The notes below the pieces were generated by a model. It was not told where the DNA came from, searched no databases, and worked only from the letters and a program-made list of their open reading frames with translations. A program made the position numbers and the translations under genes. 11,093 nt of DNA from an uncultured Bacteroidota bacterium (GTDB taxonomy: Bacteria > Bacteroidota > Bacteroidia > NS11-12g > UBA955), in NCBI GenBank assembly GCA_903959115.1, contig CAJBVU010000045.1:1-11093 (forward strand), in the 5' to 3' direction. This document shows positions 6,303 to 11,093 of the stretch, piece after piece. Numbering within the stretch: the stretch's first letter is position 1; the number at the start of each line of letters is the position of its first letter.

Positions 6303-6986
6303 ATGGAATTCAGGAAATACATAGCAATTGTATCAATCGGGGCGTTAAATGTTCTCAGTGCGCAATACGATGGAATGTCGGCAACGCCGAAAGACACGGT
6401 GAAACCTTCTGTGAGTCCAGCCCCTACCGCTGTCCCAACGGTACGGGTAATCACACCAACTCCCACCCCAACGAAGAATGCGTATGAGAGTTTTAACAAT
6501 GTAAATCTAAGTAGGCGTGCTGTAAAGCAAACATATTTAGGTTTTAACACGAGTTTTTTACTGGGTCAAATTTTACCATTCAACGCAATTCCACTTCAAC
6601 AGAACATGTATGCGGTAAGCTATCGTTCCTATCGACGGAATTCTGGATATCGAGTGAATGTAGGTTTTGATGTTGATGGAGGTGATGGATTTCACTGGTT
6701 CGGCGGTCGATTGGATTATGATACCCGAAGGAGACTGAATGGAAAATGGCATTACTTTTATGGCGGTGGAGTGGGCTTAGAAATATTCGAGGATCCTACC
6801 CAGTCTGATTTTTTCTTTAGCACCACCGAGGTGAATTTATTAGGTCAAATGCATTGGGGATTTGAATATCGATGCGGGGAATTGGTCTCCTTAAGTATGG
6901 AAACACAGGCGATGTTCTTGCTTGGTACGAGTTCAGCTTTGAGATTGCGACCACCCACAGTGATTACGGCACATTTCCGTTTATAA
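6303..6986 (+). CDS. Secreted protein of unknown function with Pro/Thr-rich linker, probable outer-membrane beta-barrel
   Basis: The 227-residue product is not a family I can name. It has a short signal peptide (1-20, cut after VLSA), a low-complexity Pro/Thr/Val linker (about 28-58, with TPTPTPT), then a region of short amphipathic strands rich in Tyr, Phe and Gly (YAVSYRSYRR, YRVNVGFDVDGGDGF, WHYFYGGGVGLEIF) ending in VITAHFRL. That pattern fits a small outer-membrane barrel. It starts 4 bases after the previous stop, so the genes are almost certainly one transcript. Segments line up loosely with the preceding protein: YRVNVGFDV with WRMGLNGFRS, and YGGGVGLEIF with YGGIDTRGIF. The pair may therefore be diverged duplicates. 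It converges on the DUF4249 gene with 16 bases between stops. Confidence 0.68.
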   Translation: MEFRKYIAIVSIGALNVLSAQYDGMSATPKDTVKPSVSPAPTAVPTVRVITPTPTPTKNAYESFNNVNLSRRAVKQTYLGFNTSFLLGQILPFNAIPLQQNMYAVSYRSYRRNSGYRVNVGFDVDGGDGFHWFGGRLDYDTRRRLNGKWHYFYGGGVGLEIFEDPTQSDFFFSTTEVNLLGQMHWGFEYRCGELVSLSMETQAMFLLGTSSALRLRPPTVITAHFRL

Positions 6987-7002
6987 ATTCGGGTTTGAAG
7001 GA

Positions 7003-7944
7003 TTATTGATATTCAATCACCCAGCTACAACTTGTAAAGGCCCCTATTACGCCAAATCCATTGGGAATATTACCAGTTAGTGGCCCTGGCAATTGGGTAA
7101 TTGATTTCTGCGACCAAAGGTGGGCTGCTCTAGAATTGTAGTAATCGTACAAAGGCTTACTGAGATTTTCCAACGTGATACTTACGCGCAACGTTTTTTC
7201 AATGTCGTTATTTGGGTTCGGCAGTAAATTGTAGAAATGGAAAGTTGACAATACGCCGTTAAATGTCTCATCTCTGAAGAGAATTTCTTGTTCTGTGTAA
7301 TTGTTATAATTGTTCCTAACAAAGGGTAAATCATTTCCATCGATGCGCATAGTTTCCCAATACTGCGTGCTATCAATAACGTTGTTGTTTTTGTCGCGAC
7401 TGTATTTACGTATTAATCGTTTGGCTTGAATGCGATAATAATTTTGATCGATCGCGCTGTCTTGAAATTGAATTTTAAACCCTTGCGTAATCCCAATGCC
7501 TGCAATGGGCTCTGTGAGTGTGTCGGTTTTGGTAAATACCATATTTGAAGGGACAATCTGCATTAACGTAAATGAATCTGTTCTTGAATGATACTTAATA
7601 ACCGCTGTATCGCGTGCTGTAAGTTTGGCAATGGCGTTAGCATATATACCTGCACTATTCATGGAGAGGGCGAAGGGCAGGTTAGAATTGATCCCAATGG
7701 TAATTGAGGCGTTGATTTCAGGTTCAAATGGATTTAAAATCCCTACAACTTTGCTACAATTGGCAACAATCGACGAATCGGGTTGTAGGAACATATGGAT
7801 AACGGGGCCATTTGCGATTTCGGCCGATTTGGGTAGTGGGATTTCGCGACTACAACCCAGAATTAGAAAGAGGGGAACGACAATAAGCCAAAGCTTCTTT
7901 AGGCGATAATAATCACGGTATTTGATATGTATCTGTCCAATCAA
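7003..7944 (-). CDS. DUF4249-family lipoprotein, partner of the TonB-dependent receptor
   Basis: DUF4249 proteins are lipoproteins of Bacteroidota, usually encoded next to a TonB-dependent receptor; they are thought to sit on the outer membrane and help capture the ligand, much as SusD does for SusC, but their substrates are unknown. The 313-residue product has a basic N terminus, a hydrophobic stretch LWLIVVPLFLILG and a lipobox Cys at 31 (LILGC). The mature part is beta-rich and ends with the typical glycine-rich segment IPNGFGVIGAFTSCSW (about 293-308). The only reasonable start is the TTG at 7944: no in-frame ATG lies between it and the signal sequence. That TTG overlaps the receptor stop by 4 bases (TTGA), which suggests translational coupling. 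No separate promoter is seen. Confidence 0.85.
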   Translation of the reverse strand: MIGQIHIKYRDYYRLKKLWLIVVPLFLILGCSREIPLPKSAEIANGPVIHMFLQPDSSIVANCSKVVGILNPFEPEINASITIGINSNLPFALSMNSAGIYANAIAKLTARDTAVIKYHSRTDSFTLMQIVPSNMVFTKTDTLTEPIAGIGITQGFKIQFQDSAIDQNYYRIQAKRLIRKYSRDKNNNVIDSTQYWETMRIDGNDLPFVRNNYNNYTEQEILFRDETFNGVLSTFHFYNLLPNPNNDIEKTLRVSITLENLSKPLYDYYNSRAAHLWSQKSITQLPGPLTGNIPNGFGVIGAFTSCSWVIEYQ

Positions 7945-10649
7945 AATGTAATCTGATAATTTAAGTGTGGGATAATTGGCAGTAGACTCAGCTGATAAAG
8001 ACTTCTATTTCCTTGTTGGTTATAGGCCACGGTGATAAAAAATGGATTCTGGCGGTTATAACAATTATATATGCCGAATGACCAAGTTTGATGGTATGTC
8101 TTGTTCTTTATGATATACTGTGCTGAAAGATCCAATCGATGATTGGCTCTAGCTCTAGCATTGTTGCGGTCACCGTAAATGTAAATCTCGGCATAGGGAT
8201 CTGTGGCAGTTGGTGAAGGATAAAGCCCCTGCGGCAAGGTATATGCAAAACCAGTGTTAAAAGTCCATGTGCCGCTAAGAGACAACTTTTTTGAGAATTG
8301 ATAAATCCCAACTAGGTTCAAATTGTGTCGTCTATCGTAGCGAGAAGGGAAGACTCTTCCATGATTGATTTGAGCAAATTGTCTGGTATTATACATCAAG
8401 GTGTAGGTCACCCAACCGGTAAGTTTTCCCGAGGTTTTTTCGATCAGTAACTCCATCCCTTTTGCTTCCCCGTTGCCTTGTGTAACCATTTGCTCCCAAT
8501 TTACTGCAGATGTAGCATACACAGCATTCTCTTTGTATTCAAGGAGGTTATAGAATTTCTTGTAAAAAATTTCTGAACTCAGTTGATAATTCTTGCCGGC
8601 CCGAGTAATTCCAATGGCGGACTGACGTGCTTTTGAAGGTTCAAGCCCGGCCACTGATGGCACCCACAAATCGCTAGGAAGTCCCATTGCAAGATTATTC
8701 AATTGGTGAAAGAATTGAATGTTTTGCGAGGCGGAGGCTTTCATCCAAGTCCGATGGTTGATTTTGTAGCGATAATTAAATCTTGGCTCGGGTCTTACAT
8801 AGAACTGTTTCTCACCCAAACCAAAATAGGTAACTCGAATACCTAGGTCAAGATAGCCGAATTTGGGGTGATGGTACTCGATTTGAGCGTGACTATAAAT
8901 TTCTGGCGTAATTACCTTTTTGTCGTTGTATTGATAAGACCTTTTCACACTATCGATTTGGGTGTAAAGAGTTCTATCGCCTGGCGTAAAAGTATGCTGC
9001 GTGTAGCCACCACCCAACTTAATTCCAAGGGATTTATTCAGTTGAAAATCGACTTTTGCACTGACATCTAGGTCTTTTAAACCGTTGGTTAAATTGTACG
9101 ATGTGTAATCATCAACCTTTTTTATGGTGTCGCTTCGATAGTTAACCTTAAGATGAAAGTCATTGTATTGTTTGAAATTGTATTGGCTGATATGTGTTTT
9201 TGCTGTGAATCGGGTTTTTTTATTCGGCATATATTGCCAGCGTAGACTTGCAATTTGATTGCCCCAGCCGTTGCTTTGTTCTCTCTTTTGCGAGTATTCT
9301 TTCTCGGAATTTACTACGCGATGTCTTTCAATAAAAGAGGCTTTATCGCCACCTGCATAATAGGTAAATGATAGGCTGCTTTTTTCGCTAAAGCGATGGT
9401 TTAGTTTGGCATTAATATCGTAAAAATTGTAAAGATCAATGTTGTTGCTTTCCTTGAAAATCGCCTGAACGATGGGTTGAGTTAGATAATCAAAATTGGA
9501 TCGTCGAACGGCAAGGGCAATGGTAGTTCTGTTTTTCCAAATGGGACCGTGGACCAAGATTTTATTTGTAAGCAAACCGATGGATATATTTCCTTGCCAT
9601 TGATTTTCGTTTCCATCGATGCTTTGTACGGTGATTAGGCTGCTTAATCTGCCGCCATATTCAGCATTGAAGCTACCGCGGTTCATTTGTGCACTTTTTA
9701 CAATGTCGCTATTGAAAGTACCGAACATCCCATAAAGATGGTAAGCATTAAACACAGGAACCTCATCTAGCATCACCAAGTTTTGGTCGGCCGCGCCACC
9801 CCTCACATACATTCCTAGCATGCCTTCTGAGCCTGTCACAACACCTGGGTTGAGGCTAAGAGAACGCAAAACATCAGCCTCGCCAAGTAACGAGGGCATT
9901 TTGTTCAATTTGGCGGCAGAAATATAAAATTGGTCCGACATACCCATTTTCACTCCGGGTTTTGATATGTCGTTTTTTGCTGAAATAAACGTAGTTTCAA
10001 TCCTTTCCAATTGGGGCAGCAATTGAATATTCAAGAAATAATCACGCTGGTAAAACAATGTATCGTAATGGGTTTGAAAACCGGGGTAGGTTACAATGAG
10101 TAAAAGTGAGTCTATATTGTCTTTGAGTGATGTGAGGTTGAATTTTCTGCGGTTTAATCGGATGGGAATTCTGAAAACCCCAAATTCATCGGTCAGTTGA
10201 AAAGTGTTGAGTTGGGGAAGATAAACGTAAGCTTTCACCAGGCGTTCACCGGTTCCAGATTGTGTGATTCTTCCGGCGATGATATTGCTTTTACTTGCAT
10301 TGAGCGAATCGGACGTTGGGAGATTTGAATGCGACCATTTTGTAATCACTAAGATATTTCCTGGATTGATGGTAAAATCAAGTCCTTGTTGATGTAGAAT
10401 ATCGCGGATGGCTTTTTTTGCCTGGGTATTGGTGATATGTACGGAAAAGGAATTTTTCTTGGGTAGAATATTTGATTGATAGGCAAAACGGATTTCTGTC
10501 TGTTGGGAAATTTGGTTCAGGATGACCAAGAAATCAGCCCCATCATAATTCACAGAGATTCGTTTGGTTAGTGATTCAGACTGCGCACACAAGTGTATCG
10601 GCAACGAGGCCAAAAGGAATAAGCACCATATACAAATGCGACGGATCAA
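7941..10649 (-). CDS. TonB-dependent receptor with N-terminal STN and carboxypeptidase-regulatory-like domains
   Basis: This outer-membrane receptor would import a ligand with energy from TonB-ExbBD. With the TTG at 10649 as start it has 902 residues: signal peptide (MIRRICIWCLFLLASLPIHL, cut near CAQ23), an STN domain (about 30-104), a carboxypeptidase-regulatory-like domain (about 124-213, with AGRITQSGTGERLVKAYVYL), a plug (about 228-350, including YVRGGAADQN near 281 and NAYHLYGMFGTFN), and a large barrel ending in HLNYQITF. The frame opens at an earlier TTG (10715), which would add 22 residues, but that codon lies inside the probable promoter box, so 10649 is preferred. No in-frame ATG is available. 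The DUF4249 gene is coupled downstream. STN domains often talk to FecR-type anti-sigma factors, yet none is encoded here. The ligand is unknown. Confidence 0.9.
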   Translation of the reverse strand: MIRRICIWCLFLLASLPIHLCAQSESLTKRISVNYDGADFLVILNQISQQTEIRFAYQSNILPKKNSFSVHITNTQAKKAIRDILHQQGLDFTINPGNILVITKWSHSNLPTSDSLNASKSNIIAGRITQSGTGERLVKAYVYLPQLNTFQLTDEFGVFRIPIRLNRRKFNLTSLKDNIDSLLLIVTYPGFQTHYDTLFYQRDYFLNIQLLPQLERIETTFISAKNDISKPGVKMGMSDQFYISAAKLNKMPSLLGEADVLRSLSLNPGVVTGSEGMLGMYVRGGAADQNLVMLDEVPVFNAYHLYGMFGTFNSDIVKSAQMNRGSFNAEYGGRLSSLITVQSIDGNENQWQGNISIGLLTNKILVHGPIWKNRTTIALAVRRSNFDYLTQPIVQAIFKESNNIDLYNFYDINAKLNHRFSEKSSLSFTYYAGGDKASFIERHRVVNSEKEYSQKREQSNGWGNQIASLRWQYMPNKKTRFTAKTHISQYNFKQYNDFHLKVNYRSDTIKKVDDYTSYNLTNGLKDLDVSAKVDFQLNKSLGIKLGGGYTQHTFTPGDRTLYTQIDSVKRSYQYNDKKVITPEIYSHAQIEYHHPKFGYLDLGIRVTYFGLGEKQFYVRPEPRFNYRYKINHRTWMKASASQNIQFFHQLNNLAMGLPSDLWVPSVAGLEPSKARQSAIGITRAGKNYQLSSEIFYKKFYNLLEYKENAVYATSAVNWEQMVTQGNGEAKGMELLIEKTSGKLTGWVTYTLMYNTRQFAQINHGRVFPSRYDRRHNLNLVGIYQFSKKLSLSGTWTFNTGFAYTLPQGLYPSPTATDPYAEIYIYGDRNNARARANHRLDLSAQYIIKNKTYHQTWSFGIYNCYNRQNPFFITVAYNQQGNRSLYQLSLLPIIPHLNYQITF

Positions 10650-10712
10650 TGCGAAATCAAATTTGGGTTGGGGTGTTGGGATGCAGCAATGAAATTTAAT
10701 GAATGCATTCTT

Positions 10713-10720
10713 CAAAGATA
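10713..10720 (-). promoter_or_regulatory. -7 promoter box for the receptor/DUF4249 operon
   Basis: On the minus strand this reads TATCTTTG, identical to the purK and gldE-like boxes. Transcription would begin near 10708, inside the palindrome GAATGCATTC (10701-10710), and leave a leader of about 60 bases before the TTG at 10649. No TTG appears at the usual -33 spacing, so strength is uncertain. Confidence 0.5.
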
Positions 10721-10777
10721 ACGTGTAGCAGGGATTATCTTTTCTAGTTTTCGGTGAGTGAAATTAAGAATTCGATG

Positions 10778-10807
10778 TTGAACTTTGGGGTATGGAACAC
10801 ATCTTTG
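10778..10807 (+). promoter_or_regulatory. Promoter for the rhodanese lipoprotein gene (leaderless start)
   Basis: TTG (10778-10780), a 19-base spacer and CATCTTTG (10800-10807) match the Bacteroidota TTG-N17-23-TAnnTTTG promoter with one mismatch in the -7 box. It is the best-spaced promoter in the window. Only TATT separates the box from the ATG at 10812, so the mRNA should be leaderless. Confidence 0.5.
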
Positions 10808-10811
10808 TATT

Positions 10812-11093
10812 ATGGAAAAGATTTATAGGAGTGGGTTGATGTTTTTGATGGTTGCTTTGTTGTCTTGTGGAAGTGGCGAGGCACAGAAATCGGTATCGTT
10901 GGGACCTCAAGAATTCGAGAAACAGTTGGCTGCAGAGGGTGAGAGGATTTTGTTGGATGTGAGAACGCCGGGGGAGTTTGGGGAGCGACATTTGGCGGGT
11001 GCATTAAATATTGATTATAATGGAGCGGATTTTGATGCTCGGATTGAAAAATTGGATAAGTCGCAGCCGGTGTTTGTGTATTGTTTGAGCGGC
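10812..11093 (+). CDS. Rhodanese-domain lipoprotein (N-terminal 94 residues; cut by right edge)
   Basis: Rhodanese domains carry sulfur on an active-site Cys as a persulfide; here the domain would be anchored in the cell envelope. The protein starts MEKIYRSGLMFLMVALLSCG, a lipoprotein signal with lipobox LLSC and lipidated Cys at 19. A short spacer leads to the rhodanese fold: ILLDVRTPGEFGERHLAGALNIDY (46-69) is the classic substrate-side motif, and VYCLSG (89-94) places the catalytic Cys at 91 at the start of the CxxGxR loop, which the window edge interrupts. The ATG at 10812 follows a promoter box by 4 bases; M10 and M13 are weaker alternatives because they shorten the signal. It is divergent from the receptor operon across about 100-160 bases. 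Sulfur donor and partner are unknown. Confidence 0.88.
   Translation, partial: MEKIYRSGLMFLMVALLSCGSGEAQKSVSLGPQEFEKQLAAEGERILLDVRTPGEFGERHLAGALNIDYNGADFDARIEKLDKSQPVFVYCLSG

Noticed and set aside
6227..6550. Minus-strand open frame across the junction of the two barrel genes
   Set aside because: It is antisense to two well-supported secreted-protein genes and its valine/glycine-rich run only mirrors the Pro/Thr linker.
7005..7017. ATTGA/TCAAT inverted repeat near the DUF4249 3' end as a terminator
   Set aside because: The stem is only 5 A/T-rich pairs, lies inside the coding region and has no T-run in the right place.
10706..10708. ATG on the minus strand just after the receptor promoter box
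   Set aside because: It is out of frame with the receptor and reaches a stop after about 20 codons; no recognisable peptide.
1..11093. Mobile element, CRISPR, prophage, toxin-antitoxin or defence system
   Set aside because: No transposase, integrase, repeat-spacer array, phage gene, terminal repeats or nuclease/helicase module could be found on either strand.

Overview
The window looks like ordinary chromosome from a member of the Bacteroidota. Signs of this are TAnnTTTG-type promoter boxes in front of most transcription units, leaders without clear Shine-Dalgarno sequences, signal peptides ending in A-Q, a TonB-dependent receptor paired with a DUF4249 lipoprotein, a GldE-type CorC/CBS membrane protein, and a long (630-residue) PurF-like amidotransferase. 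I cannot name the genus. There are ten genes (two cut by the window edges), no RNA genes, and no mobile element, CRISPR array or phage signature. No gene-free stretch exceeds about 165 bases.

Layout. Bases 1-312 (minus) hold the start of 3-hydroxyanthranilate 3,4-dioxygenase (quinolinate/NAD or tryptophan catabolism). A 163-bp divergent promoter region follows, with two inverted repeats. Bases 476-2986 (plus) hold the PurF-like protein and then frr (ribosome recycling factor). purK (2999-4138, minus) converges on frr with a 12-bp gap. An 82-bp region with two mirror-image TATCTTTG boxes separates purK from a plus-strand operon at 4221-6986: a gldE-like gene and two small secreted, probably outer-membrane beta-barrel proteins of unknown function. 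Converging on these is a minus-strand operon (10649 down to 7003): an STN-containing TonB-dependent receptor, then a DUF4249 lipoprotein joined by a 4-base overlap. Divergent from the receptor is a rhodanese-domain lipoprotein cut by the right edge.

How the genes fit together. PurK and the PurF-like protein both belong to purine or PRPP chemistry, but they are on opposite strands with frr between them, so this is not a pur operon. The receptor and lipoprotein form an outer-membrane uptake unit with unknown ligand. The gldE-like operon couples an inner-membrane CNNM/CBS protein to two envelope proteins, a less familiar arrangement.

I see no clearly new multi-gene system. The points most worth a second look are: several promoter boxes so close to start codons that transcripts should be leaderless or nearly so; changed active-site signatures, insertions and a C-terminal extension in the PurF-like protein; the tandem barrel-like proteins behind gldE; and the receptor start codon, whose most upstream candidate lies inside its own promoter box.
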